A stretch of 64,000 nt of DNA, taken from contig NZ_LAQL01000005.1 in assembly GCF_001026905.1 (NCBI RefSeq), positions 1 to 64,000 on the forward strand, given 5' to 3'. The notes below the pieces were generated by a model, which was given only the letters and a program-made list of their open reading frames with translations, was not told where the DNA came from and searched no databases. Positions within the stretch are counted from its first letter, which is position 1. Every line of letters starts with the position of its first letter. Origin of the DNA: Kiloniella spongiae. GTDB taxonomy: Bacteria; Pseudomonadota; Alphaproteobacteria; Kiloniellales; Kiloniellaceae. Made by a program: the position numbers and the translations under genes. This document shows, in pieces, positions 28,175 to 37,258 of this stretch.

Positions 28175-29488
28175 ATGAATATACTTAAAGAACTCTCAGA
28201 TACTGAAATTGCCCCAGATGTAAAAGCTCCCCTTGATACAAGAGCCACCTCAGACACAGAAGTCGCTGCGGCTCAAATAACAGATACTTCCACATCAAAT
28301 ACAACAAATGAAGTTCCTTTCTCATTCGATGAACTGTTTTTTTCCAGAACGAATGACAAAGGCATCATTCTATCAGGGAACAGTGTCTTTCAGCGTGTCA
28401 GTATTTACCCATGGAACGAGATACTCAATAAACCACACAAGATTATCCGTCATCCCGATATGCCCCGAGCTGTTTTCTGGCTATTGTGGGATACGATTAA
28501 AAGCGGCCATCCTGTGGGAGCCTACGTAAAAAACAGAGCAAAAGATGGTCGCCACTATTGGGTTTTTGCAATAGTCACACCCATTGAAGGTGGCTTTCTT
28601 TCTGTTCGCCTTAAGCCCAGCAGTTCACTCTTCAAGACAGTAAAAAATGAATATAAAGCGCTCCGGAAAACAGAAAACAGCGATCATCCCACTCCCGAAG
28701 AAAGCGCTAACACTTTACTCTCACGCCTGCAAAAACTGGGCTACAGGGATTATAATGCCTTCATGGCATCCGCTCTCAGCCATGAAATTATTGCAAGAGA
28801 ACAGCAGCTGAAGAAGCCTGAAGACCCTTCGATTACCAACTTTAATAAGCTGGTAGAATCAGCTCAACATCTTTTAGATCATACAAAACAGATATCCCAA
28901 GCCTACGAAGGGCATAGGCACGTCCCCCTTAACTTACGTGTCCATGCGGCGCAGCTCGGCGAAACAGGTGCTGCTATCGGCGTTATCTCAAGTAATTACA
29001 CAACGATTGCCACAGAACTTCAGGAAAAAATGACAAGCTTCATGGCATCAGGGACTCATGTGGCAGAAACCATTGATAATGGATTGTTCCTGGCTGCCAC
29101 GGCCAAAATACAAAGGGAAGTTGCTTCTGTTTTCAAGCAAGAGCCACCCAACGAAGGCGCTTCTCAAGAAAAAGAAATGATAAATCTAGAACAACAACAA
29201 CAAGCTTATTCACATAAAGCAGCTCAGGGGCTAAAGGAGATTTCTGTAAAAATCTCTCAATTTAAAGAAGCCTGTCTAGAAATGCGCAAACTAACAGCGA
29301 GCTTGGAAGTTACCAGAGTTATGGGAAAGATACAGTGCGCATCTCTCGATGCTTCAAACTCCAGCTTACCAAATTTGATTAATGACTTAGGTCAATTTCA
29401 AGAAGCAATTTCTGATGGTTTGAAGCTGATCGACCAAGCCAATAAAGCAATCGAATACAACATCGACTACATACTTGAGCTTTCTTAA
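28175..29488 (+). CDS. Aer-type PAS protein lacking a chemotaxis signalling domain
   Basis: This 437-residue protein is cytoplasmic by sequence. A disordered N-terminus (about 1-45) precedes a PAS domain (about 50-150) with NKPHKIIRHPDMPRAVFWLLW and the lysine-rich VKNRAKDGRHYWV segment. This is the Aer/energy-taxis PAS form. The remaining about 280 residues are helical. The canonical MCP hairpin motif with AIEAARAGE is not visible, although the LEVTRVMGKI segment loosely recalls it. A role in redox or energy sensing is plausible by homology, but the output partner is unknown. Confidence 0.8.
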   Translation: MNILKELSDTEIAPDVKAPLDTRATSDTEVAAAQITDTSTSNTTNEVPFSFDELFFSRTNDKGIILSGNSVFQRVSIYPWNEILNKPHKIIRHPDMPRAVFWLLWDTIKSGHPVGAYVKNRAKDGRHYWVFAIVTPIEGGFLSVRLKPSSSLFKTVKNEYKALRKTENSDHPTPEESANTLLSRLQKLGYRDYNAFMASALSHEIIAREQQLKKPEDPSITNFNKLVESAQHLLDHTKQISQAYEGHRHVPLNLRVHAAQLGETGAAIGVISSNYTTIATELQEKMTSFMASGTHVAETIDNGLFLAATAKIQREVASVFKQEPPNEGASQEKEMINLEQQQQAYSHKAAQGLKEISVKISQFKEACLEMRKLTASLEVTRVMGKIQCASLDASNSSLPNLINDLGQFQEAISDGLKLIDQANKAIEYNIDYILELS

Positions 29489-29690
29489 AGGCTTGGGTGC
29501 TCCTAAAGTTTGAATACAGGTAAGAGGTATCTTTACTGTCGAAAATAAGAGCTACACAACGATTTAATAGATTTAACAAGCACAAAAAACAACCATTAGT
29601 GTAAAAACATCGACTTTATTAAAGACATTAAAAAAATTACATGGTATTTTAATTAAAATTTAATAACTAGAATTGCATTCGCAGGTTTCA

Positions 29691-29897
29691 ATGTACATTC
29701 CGCCTCTCTATACACGGACGGGAACAATCATTACCCCTGAACCTCAAGCTAACCGAGGCCCAGCCTTCAAACCTGCAACACAAACCGTTGTTGAAGTACA
29801 AACAATCAAAACCATAAATTCAGACAATACGACTGGCAAAAAACTACTTGCCCCTCCTACGGATGGAAGAGGAAGCCGTGTTGATATTTTAGTCTAA
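29691..29897 (+). CDS. Small conserved-looking hypothetical protein
   Basis: The likely start is the ATG at 29691 (MYIPPLY, 68 residues), with an AGG element 6 nt upstream. An earlier ATG at 29673 has no such site. The protein is proline- and threonine-rich, without membrane segments, and ends in GRGSRVDILV. Short proteins with a similar C-terminus exist in Alphaproteobacteria, but I cannot name a family. Function is unknown and the gene call itself is moderately supported. Confidence 0.45.
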   Translation: MYIPPLYTRTGTIITPEPQANRGPAFKPATQTVVEVQTIKTINSDNTTGKKLLAPPTDGRGSRVDILV

Positions 29898-30038
29898 GGC
29901 AGGATCTTTGAATTAAAAAAGCTTTAATTTGAAAGAGGTTAAGGTTCTTAAGGCATCTTAAAAGATACTGGGAATAGTCACTGGGAATAGTCAGTACATA
30001 AACTCAACATTCAGACGGTCAAATAAAACGTTAACCCA

Positions 30039-30083
30039 CATACAACAAAAGCGCGGTCAAACGATCCGCGCTTTTGTTGTATG
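30039..30083. terminator. Bidirectional terminator-like hairpin
   Basis: A stem of about 20 bp (ACATACAACAAAAGCGCGG and complement, with small mismatch) spans 30039-30083 with a 5-nt loop. It lies between the small plus-strand gene and the minus-strand zinc-ribbon gene that ends at 30101. A/T-rich flanks on both arms support a terminator for either direction. Confidence 0.75.
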
Positions 30084-30100
30084 TCATCTTATGCAACGAC

Positions 30101-30265
30101 TTAAGCTGCAATACCTTCCCGCCAAGCGGTAGAAGATTTGCAAGTCTTGCAAATACGTTCGCCAGGCCATTCGCTTACGAATTTTTCCCGACACTTCAGA
30201 CAATTACGTTTTTTCTTTTCATACACCCGGTCAGAAACCGGCTTTGTATTGGACTGATCGCTCAT
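30101..30265 (-). CDS. Small zinc-ribbon protein
   Basis: The start ATG (30263-30265, MSDQSNT, 54 residues) has an excellent GGAGGG site 4 nt upstream, which decides against a longer form. Two CxxC pairs (CLKC and CKTC) enclose REKFVSEWPGERI, a compact zinc-ribbon pattern. Similar short proteins occur in many Alphaproteobacteria. It may bind zinc and nucleic acid or protein, but the function is unknown. Confidence 0.8.
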   Translation of the reverse strand: MSDQSNTKPVSDRVYEKKKRNCLKCREKFVSEWPGERICKTCKSSTAWREGIAA

Positions 30266-30289
30266 TAATCCCTCCGTAGGATCCGGCAA

Positions 30290-30665
30290 CTTAATAACCT
30301 CAAGAACCGAAGTCCTAGGTAAATAGATAATTATTTAACTTCTTCCGCAGAAGAAAAAGGTCTCCAAAGCTCGTCAAGAGCCATCACAACCTGACACCCT
30401 TTGTGGGCAAATGCACAGGCAACAATACTATTTCCAATCATAAAATAGCGCTGTATCTATACATTTTTTAAAGCGTCTCAAATTGTGGCGATTCCGACAG
30501 TCGACTACATAGAGACTTATGCAGTAAGAAACGGAACGGAGACTCAACAAAGGCACTTTGTGCATTGCACAAGTATTAAATAATGTAAGTGAGAAAAAAA
30601 ATCAACTACCGTCGTGTAAAATTTGACCATGTCAACGTATTTTTCCGTCGTTTTTCTGTAATATA
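30290..30665. other. Intergenic region with one tiny candidate gene
   Basis: This 376-bp region separates the zinc-ribbon gene from the exported protein gene at 30666. Apart from a 36-residue minus-strand reading frame (30331-30441), no gene, RNA or repeat is evident. Confidence 0.4.
30331..30441 (-). CDS. Possible microprotein, 36 residues
   Basis: The frame starts at the ATG at 30439-30441 (MIGNSIVACAFAHKG) and ends at 30331. Its composition looks protein-like, with a hydrophobic first half, two cysteines and an ELWRPFSSAEEV tail. No good ribosome binding site is visible upstream. It could equally be a remnant or chance frame. Confidence 0.22.
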   Translation of the reverse strand: MIGNSIVACAFAHKGCQVVMALDELWRPFSSAEEVK

Positions 30666-31049
30666 TTATTCCACAACGAAAGGTTTCACCTGCCCTCCAT
30701 AGCCATGCACGCTATCATGAGCTCTGATGAAAACTTTTTTTACACCCTCGGGAATCTCGACGCCAGATAAAGATCTCGTAAAGGGTTGCTCATTTTCATG
30801 GGGGTGATGAAGGACACGTGTTGCCAAAATCTCCTCGTCTTCGGTAATCACCTCCCAACGATTAGCATAATGATCCCACCCTGTGTCATCATGACGCACT
30901 GTCACATTAAAGCGCCAGCCTCTCTCTCCGTCTTTATAGCCTTCTACCTTTATGACATCAGCTTCACCTGCAACCACTGGATTCAAAAATGAAAAAAGCA
31001 AAAGCAGCGGAAGTACCCCATACCAAATGACAGCACCAAATTTTTGCAT
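30666..31049 (-). CDS. Exported conserved protein of unknown function
   Basis: A signal peptide (about 1-27, ending VVAGEA) precedes a single beta-rich domain. Conserved-looking motifs are WRFNVTVRHDDTGWDHYANRW, the VLHHPHENEQPFTRSL stretch and AHDSVHGYGG. I recognise this pattern from uncharacterised proteins of Rhodobacterales and Rhodospirillales. The histidine-rich centre could bind metal. It is monocistronic and lies 344 bp before parE. Confidence 0.8.
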   Translation of the reverse strand: MQKFGAVIWYGVLPLLLLFSFLNPVVAGEADVIKVEGYKDGERGWRFNVTVRHDDTGWDHYANRWEVITEDEEILATRVLHHPHENEQPFTRSLSGVEIPEGVKKVFIRAHDSVHGYGGQVKPFVVE

Positions 31050-31393
31050 AATTTACCCTCAAAGGATTCTTATCGTCCATAACAGCTAACTATCTATAAC
31101 AGAGACATTATGACAATACCTCTCACAACCCAGTGAAGTGCCCAATAAATCCCAGTATGTAAAAGAATAGCTGATCTAGGTGATGACCTGCCGAAAACGA
31201 AAAAGAAGACAAGAATCCAAACGCAACGCTTCTGCACACTAGAACATGCAAATTCAACTCGCGTGACGAAGATCCGGCGGCAAAGACCGAGAAATATCCG
31301 TCAGGAATAAAAAACAGTCTTTAGGAAAACAAAACGTGAATTCCCCTTCATCTGGAACTTGCTTTAGCCCAATCATCAACACATAATGTCCTC
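31050..31393. other. Upstream region of parE
   Basis: These 344 bases contain the divergent promoters of the exported-protein gene and parE. I see no coding frame, palindrome or RNA that stands out. Confidence 0.4.
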
Positions 31394-33385
31394 ATGTCAG
31401 ATCTATTCCAGTCCGCTCCCACGAATGAAACCACGGTTGATTATTCAGCCAAGGATATTCAAGTTCTCGAAGGCTTAGAGCCTGTTCGACACCGCCCCGG
31501 AATGTATATCGGTGGTAATGATGAACGTGCCATGCATCACCTTGTTGCCGAGGTGCTGGATAATGCCATGGATGAAGCTGTTGCCGGCCATGCAACACGA
31601 ATCGATATTGAACTCGGTCTGGATAACCAGATAACAATAAAAGACAACGGACGTGGCATTCCCGTCGATGCCCACCCAAAATATACGGACAAGTCTGCAC
31701 TGGAAGTCATTCTGACCACCCTGCACTCTGGGGCGAAGTTTACACAAGATGCCTACGCAACATCCGGCGGTCTTCATGGTGTTGGTGTTTCCGTCGTAAA
31801 TGCCCTGTCTGATGCTATGTATGTCGAAGTAGCAAGAGATAGACAGCTTTACCGGCAGGAGTACAGCAAAGGTCACCCGCAAACAAAACTGGAACTGATT
31901 GGTAAAACCAACAACAGGCGTGGAACAACGATTTCATTCCGCCCAGACGCCGAAATCTTTGAACCCGGCTGTAAATTCCAACCTGCTCGTCTTTATAAGA
32001 TGACGCGCTCAAAGGCCTATCTTTACAAAGGCGTTCAGATCCGCTGGACATGTGAACCTTCTCTTGTTGAGGGCAGTAACATTCCCCCAAGCGAAGTCAT
32101 CCACTTCCCAAACGGATTAAAGGATTTTATTGATTCGCAACTTGGTGAACGCCCAGCCTTAACATCAGAAGCCTTCGCTGGTGAAGCCGAATTTTCTGAC
32201 GGTCAAGGGCGTGCCGAGTGGGCAATTTGTTGGCCTCGCGACGAACAGGGATTCGTCAATTCCTACTGTAATACAATCCCAACACCTGATGGTGGTAGTC
32301 ATGAAAGTGGTATGCGCGCAGGCCTTTTGAAGGGCCTCAAAGCATACGGCGAGCTCACAGGCATCAAAAAAGCGACCCAGATTACCGGCGACGATCTTTT
32401 GAGTGGGAGTATATCTGTCCTCTCTGTCTTCATCAGAGACCCGCAATTCCAAGGGCAGACCAAAGATAGACTTGCCACGCCTCTTGCTGCAAAGCTAACC
32501 GAAGCGACCATTAAAGATCATTTTGATCTGTGGCTGGCTAGTAATCCTGAAAGTTCCAGACTTTTACTGGAACGTATTATCGAGCGCAGCGAAGATCGGT
32601 TAAGAAGAAGGCAAGATAAAGAAACCAGCCGGAAAACGGCGACACGTAAAGTACGTCTACCTGGAAAACTTGCCGACTGTAGCAGTAACAAATCAAACGA
32701 TACTGAAATATTTCTGGTAGAGGGCGATTCAGCTGGTGGTTCTGCCAAACAGGCTCGAGACAGAAAAACACAGGCAATTCTCCCTTTACGGGGGAAAATT
32801 CTGAACGTTGCTTCTGCAACGGCTGATAAGATTAAAGCAAATCAAGAGATAGCAGATATCAGCTTGGCGCTAGGTTGTGGTACCAAAGGACAATTCGATA
32901 AAGACAAACTTCGTTATGAACGCGTCATTATCATGACAGATGCTGACGTCGACGGTGCTCATATCGCCTCCTTGCTCATGACCTTCTTTTATCAGGAAAT
33001 GCCGGGTCTCATCGAAAGCGGTCATCTCTTTCTTGCCATGCCACCACTTTACCGCCTCACGCAGGGGAGCAAAACGGTCTATGCCATGGATGATGACCAT
33101 CGCCTCGAACTGGAAAAGACCGAATTAACCGGACGCGCAAAAATTGAAGTAAGCCGATTTAAAGGTTTGGGTGAAATGCCACCTCGGCAGCTTAAAGAAA
33201 CAACGATGGATCCGTCGAAAAGAGTCCTGCTGCGCGTTACCGTTCATCATAATGATGATTTTGATCCAGCCGAAAGCCAGAGAAACGCTGCTGACAGAGT
33301 TAATTGCCTGATGGGTAAGAAACCTGAACTCCGGTTTAATTTCATCCAGGACAATGCAAAGTTCGTCTCGGATATTGATATCTAA
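31394..33385 (+). CDS. parE: DNA topoisomerase IV subunit B
   Basis: ParE is the ATPase subunit of topoisomerase IV, which decatenates chromosomes with ParC. At 663 residues it has a GHKL ATPase domain with RPGMYIGG, EVLDNAMDEA and DNGRGIP. A transducer domain follows. The TOPRIM region holds EGDSAGGSA and the metal-binding DADVDGAHI. The C-terminus ends in KFVSDIDI. Length and the GGNDER motif favour ParE over GyrB. It is monocistronic and has its own terminator. Confidence 0.96.
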   Translation: MSDLFQSAPTNETTVDYSAKDIQVLEGLEPVRHRPGMYIGGNDERAMHHLVAEVLDNAMDEAVAGHATRIDIELGLDNQITIKDNGRGIPVDAHPKYTDKSALEVILTTLHSGAKFTQDAYATSGGLHGVGVSVVNALSDAMYVEVARDRQLYRQEYSKGHPQTKLELIGKTNNRRGTTISFRPDAEIFEPGCKFQPARLYKMTRSKAYLYKGVQIRWTCEPSLVEGSNIPPSEVIHFPNGLKDFIDSQLGERPALTSEAFAGEAEFSDGQGRAEWAICWPRDEQGFVNSYCNTIPTPDGGSHESGMRAGLLKGLKAYGELTGIKKATQITGDDLLSGSISVLSVFIRDPQFQGQTKDRLATPLAAKLTEATIKDHFDLWLASNPESSRLLLERIIERSEDRLRRRQDKETSRKTATRKVRLPGKLADCSSNKSNDTEIFLVEGDSAGGSAKQARDRKTQAILPLRGKILNVASATADKIKANQEIADISLALGCGTKGQFDKDKLRYERVIIMTDADVDGAHIASLLMTFFYQEMPGLIESGHLFLAMPPLYRLTQGSKTVYAMDDDHRLELEKTELTGRAKIEVSRFKGLGEMPPRQLKETTMDPSKRVLLRVTVHHNDDFDPAESQRNAADRVNCLMGKKPELRFNFIQDNAKFVSDIDI

Positions 33386-33406
33386 ATAGAACAACTATTC
33401 TTTCGT

Positions 33407-33443
33407 AAAAGCACTGCTATTGGACCTGATAGCAGTGCTTTTT
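33407..33443 (+). terminator. Terminator of parE
   Basis: AAAAGCACTGCTAT pairs exactly with ATAGCAGTGCTTTT across 8 nt, followed by T residues. It lies 22 nt after the parE stop. Confidence 0.93.
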
Positions 33444-33585
33444 CATTTGAATTATGGTCAGCCCGACCTCCGACACCGCAACATTGCCCCTTTTTTGTCA
33501 CAAAGCCTCTCCCTTTTGGCATAAAGCCGCGAGATAAGAATACAAAGAAACCAGCAACTCTATTCTTGGATGGCAGGGCAGCGGC

Positions 33586-35856
33586 ATGCTGAAAAAACTC
33601 ACACACGGACAATTCAACTTTTTTACCAAATCAACATTCATTACAGGTCTAATAACTGCCATTATGATTGTTGCAGGCGGGAATTCCTGGGCTGCAAATG
33701 GCCTGGTCACGCCAAACGATATGAAAAGAGGCTCGTTGTTATTAAAAACAACAAAAGCCGGTAAAATGGTAGAAGCCATACAGCTTGCCACAAATGTCGA
33801 AATTGACATCAACGGACCAATAGCCCGAACGAAAGTTACTCAACGCTTTAGAAATCCTTCGGATGGTTGGGTTGAAGGAACCTACGTTTTCCCCCTTCCC
33901 GAAACATCTGCTGTTGATACACTTAAAATGCAAATAGGTGATCGTTTCATCGAAGGCGTTATCAAACCCAAAGAAGAAGCCCGCAAAATTTATGATGATG
34001 CTAAAAGAGAGGGTAAAAAAGCCAGCCTTGTTGAACAGCTACGCCCCAATCTCTTTACTAATTCAGTGGCCAATATCGGTCCGCAAGAGATTGTCGTTGT
34101 CCAAATTGAATATCAAGAGACTGTCAGACAATCAAATGGCCTTTTCTCACTTCGCTTTCCGATGGTCGCAGCTCCCCGCTATAATCCCAAGCCCCGCATT
34201 GTCGAAAGTGTAAACTTTGAGAATGATGAGCAATGGGGAACCGTCAAAGACCCCATTCCAGATCGTGAAGAAATAACGTCACCAATTATAAATCCGGTAA
34301 AGCAGGCGAAAAGTAACCCGGTAACCCTGAATGTCAATCTGGCTTCCGGTTTTCCCATTGGTGAAATCAAAAGTCCTTTCCATGACATCACTGCAGATTA
34401 CAAATCCAAAGATCAGGTGACCGTTTCTCTTAGCGATCATGTCGTACCTGCGGATCGTGATTTTGAACTCAATTGGAAAGCCGAACCAAAAAAATCTCCA
34501 CGTGTAGCATTGTTCAGAGAAACCATTGGTCAGGACGATTACTTCCTCGCCTTCATTACACCGCCCAAACTGGTGCAATTTGAACAGGACGAAATAACAA
34601 CGCCGGACAGAGAAGTTATCTTTGTTATTGATAATTCAGGTTCTATGGCCGGACCATCGATGAGACAGGCAAAAGAAAGCTTGCTTTTGGCACTGGCCAA
34701 ATTGCGCAACAAAGATAGCTTTAATATCATCAGGTTCGATGATACCTACGAAATTCTTTTCCCCTCAGCGTTAAAAGCCAATACCGGAAATCTTGATGTC
34801 GCCAAAAGATTTGTATCTTCGCTCGAAGCAGATGGCGGAACAGAGATGCTGCCTGCGCTGGAAGCCGCATTGGAAGATCAGACACCACATGATAAATCTA
34901 CCTTGCGACAGATTGTTTTTTTGACGGATGGCGCCATTGGCAACGAAAAACAGATGTTTGATACCATTGTTAAAAAACGTGGTCGTTCAAGAATTTTCAC
35001 CGTCGGTATAGGTTCAGCCCCTAACAGTCACTTTATGAACCGCGCGTCCAGCTATGGTAAAGGCACCTTTACCCATATCGGATCAGAACAACAGGTCCGA
35101 TCACGTATGAATGAGCTTTTTACAAAACTTGAAACCCCTGTATTAACTGATCTTCACGCAAATTGGACCGAAAGCAACAAATCTGAAAAAAACAATTTTG
35201 AAATGAGTCCGAGCCAGCTGCCCGATCTCTACAGTGGTGAACCCGTCGTTATTCTGGCCAAAGCGAAAAATACCATCAGGTCGGTCAAAGAAACCTTAGA
35301 CGTTTCAGGACAATTCGCTAACCAACCCTGGACGATTAAATTACCTCTCCACAAAGCACAACAAGGTAATGGCATCAGTAAACTCTGGGGCAGAAAAAAA
35401 ATTGCAGAAATAGAAGGACGGTATTTTCTAGCCGATAACTGGAATGTTCTTGATCAGGAAATACTCGATACTGCCACAAAATATGGTCTAGTCAGTAAAA
35501 TGACCAGTTTGGTCGCCGTTGACATTACACCGACGCGACCAACTGGTACAGATTATAGCAGTCAGGAAATTGCTTTAAATCTTCCAGCCGGGTGGGACTT
35601 TGAGAAAGTCTTTGGACCTGATTATAACTCTGTACCAGAACCACTCGAAGACGCCAGTATTTCATCTCTGCATACTTTGGCATCACGTGATACCCCTCTT
35701 GGTGATCCATCCTCTGCAAAGGTCAAATCAATCCCCTTACCTGCAACAGCAACAACTGCAGAATTAAAGATAATTTTTGGCATTCTTATACTCCTCGCCA
35801 CGGTGTTGTTTATGCTGGTTTCACGTAAAATGCTGCCAAATGGGCAACGTCCTTAA
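33586..35856 (+). CDS. Marine proteobacterial sortase target protein (VIT and vWA domains)
   Basis: This 756-residue surface protein has a signal-like hydrophobic segment (about 17-36). A VIT (inter-alpha-trypsin) domain follows (about 52-185) with VTQRFRNPSDGWVEGTYVFP. A von Willebrand A domain (about 343-515) carries the MIDAS motif DNSGS at 349-353. The C-terminus has the sorting motif LPATAT (starts at 718), a hydrophobic helix and the basic tail SRK...RP. This matches the TIGR03788 layout. The sortase gene follows 2 nt after the stop. It should be cut and anchored by that enzyme; the anchor acceptor in Gram-negatives is not established. Confidence 0.92.
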   Translation: MLKKLTHGQFNFFTKSTFITGLITAIMIVAGGNSWAANGLVTPNDMKRGSLLLKTTKAGKMVEAIQLATNVEIDINGPIARTKVTQRFRNPSDGWVEGTYVFPLPETSAVDTLKMQIGDRFIEGVIKPKEEARKIYDDAKREGKKASLVEQLRPNLFTNSVANIGPQEIVVVQIEYQETVRQSNGLFSLRFPMVAAPRYNPKPRIVESVNFENDEQWGTVKDPIPDREEITSPIINPVKQAKSNPVTLNVNLASGFPIGEIKSPFHDITADYKSKDQVTVSLSDHVVPADRDFELNWKAEPKKSPRVALFRETIGQDDYFLAFITPPKLVQFEQDEITTPDREVIFVIDNSGSMAGPSMRQAKESLLLALAKLRNKDSFNIIRFDDTYEILFPSALKANTGNLDVAKRFVSSLEADGGTEMLPALEAALEDQTPHDKSTLRQIVFLTDGAIGNEKQMFDTIVKKRGRSRIFTVGIGSAPNSHFMNRASSYGKGTFTHIGSEQQVRSRMNELFTKLETPVLTDLHANWTESNKSEKNNFEMSPSQLPDLYSGEPVVILAKAKNTIRSVKETLDVSGQFANQPWTIKLPLHKAQQGNGISKLWGRKKIAEIEGRYFLADNWNVLDQEILDTATKYGLVSKMTSLVAVDITPTRPTGTDYSSQEIALNLPAGWDFEKVFGPDYNSVPEPLEDASISSLHTLASRDTPLGDPSSAKVKSIPLPATATTAELKIIFGILILLATVLFMLVSRKMLPNGQRP

Positions 35857-35858
35857 TC

Positions 35859-36506
35859 ATGAGGACACTTCACGACATGGAACCTGCCTTAACGGTTCGT
35901 CGATTGTTTGCTCAATTTCTAGCAAGGGGAGCCAGAAAGCTCCTCTTGCTAGCGATGTTTATGGCTGGCTTTGCATTACTCGGTGACGGGCTGTACATCA
36001 AATTAAAAGCGGTTCTGGCACAGCACTTGTTACAACAAGCCTGGCAAGAAACGCTTGTCACACAAGCACCACAAAAAGCATGGTCATGGGCGGATACTTA
36101 TCCTGTTGCAGCAATAAGTTTCCCAGGGCTTGATTTAAAACCTGTGATCGCGTTGAAAGGCAGTAGCGGCGAAGCCTTGGCATTTGCACCAGGTCATTTG
36201 GAAAATACTGCCCTCCCCGGACAACAGGGAACAGCAGTCTATGCTGCACACAGAGATACTCATTTTGCTTTTCTCGAGAACATAAAAGCGACTGATATCG
36301 TCAAAGTGAAAGATATCAAAGGGCGAGATCACTTGTATAAAGTGGATAACATCCGTATTGCAAGATGGGATCAGTCAGGCATTACCAATGAAAACACTTC
36401 TCAACGCATAGCCCTGATAACATGCTGGCCCTTCTATGCCCAAACACCCGGCCCGCTTCGATATATCGTCGAAGGCCATTTGATTAAAAACTCCACACTT
36501 CACTAA
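35859..36506 (+). CDS. Class GN sortase (marine proteobacterial)
   Basis: This 215-residue transpeptidase has an N-terminal membrane helix (about 27-46). The catalytic residues are visible: H131 in AAHRDTHF, C189 in TCWPF and R201 in GPLRYIV. The TCWPF motif is diagnostic for this proteobacterial class. It starts 2 nt after the VIT/vWA target gene, so they form a dedicated pair. The substrate should be the LPATAT motif. The start could also be the ATG at 35877. Confidence 0.93.
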   Translation: MRTLHDMEPALTVRRLFAQFLARGARKLLLLAMFMAGFALLGDGLYIKLKAVLAQHLLQQAWQETLVTQAPQKAWSWADTYPVAAISFPGLDLKPVIALKGSSGEALAFAPGHLENTALPGQQGTAVYAAHRDTHFAFLENIKATDIVKVKDIKGRDHLYKVDNIRIARWDQSGITNENTSQRIALITCWPFYAQTPGPLRYIVEGHLIKNSTLH

Positions 36507-36549
36507 TTAAACGATAGCTGTGCAAGAGAGTAAAACAACTTCCAAAGAC

Positions 36550-37254
36550 TTAGTTTCGCTCCAGCCACCCTTGCAGAGATTTATTCACCCTTTCCGGTAA
36601 CTCAATATTAGATAAGTGCCCACAGTCTTCCAAAACCAACAGTTCTGCATTGGGCGTCAAAGTGACGATTTCCTCTGAACAGTCCAAAGGTGTAATCAAA
36701 TCATCTCGACCACAGATAACCTGCACAGGACATTTGATATTAGATAAAATACTCAAATGACTTTCCCGATCAAGGATTGCCGTTTGCTGTCTAACAAAAG
36801 CTTCCTGTCCAACCTCTTCTGCCATTTTGTATATTTCAGATGTCAAAGAAGCATCTTCCATACGATCGGGATGAATAAGAAGCGGCATCAAGTGCGGAGT
36901 TACACCCTTAAACTTCCCGCGCCCCGCCAACGAAAGTAAACCACGTCTACGTCTTTTTTGCTCGGGGCTGTCCGCTCGGGCTTTTGTATCAATTAAAGCC
37001 AGGCGTTGAATCCTCTCCGGCGCAATCCGCATGATCTCAAGCGCAACGTACCCGCCCATAGACAACCCAACGAGATTGAATTTACCGCGAACCTGTTTCA
37101 GCGCCTGTAAAGCCAGTTCGTTTATAGAACTTGCCCTCGTAAGATCAGGCACTTCACAAAGATAATTCTCTTCAAAAAACGCCAACTGCGGTTTCCACAG
37201 TCGTTCGTTACACAACAGCCCCGGCAAGAAAACCAAACGTCCCTTTTCGTTCAT
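36550..37254 (-). CDS. Alpha/beta-fold hydrolase
   Basis: This 234-residue cytoplasmic enzyme has the nucleophile elbow GLSMGG near residue 66, an acid in CGRDD and the general base histidine in EDCGHLSNIE. No signal peptide is seen. Substrate is not determinable; such enzymes include carboxylesterases and lactonases. It is 4 bp downstream of an isochorismatase-like gene in the same direction, so both probably belong to one small operon. Confidence 0.88.
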   Translation of the reverse strand: MNEKGRLVFLPGLLCNERLWKPQLAFFEENYLCEVPDLTRASSINELALQALKQVRGKFNLVGLSMGGYVALEIMRIAPERIQRLALIDTKARADSPEQKRRRRGLLSLAGRGKFKGVTPHLMPLLIHPDRMEDASLTSEIYKMAEEVGQEAFVRQQTAILDRESHLSILSNIKCPVQVICGRDDLITPLDCSEEIVTLTPNAELLVLEDCGHLSNIELPERVNKSLQGWLERN

Positions 37255-37258
37255 AAAA

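Noticed and set aside
28175-29488. Annotation of the PAS protein as a methyl-accepting chemotaxis receptor
   Set aside because: The MCP signalling hairpin and membrane segments are absent.
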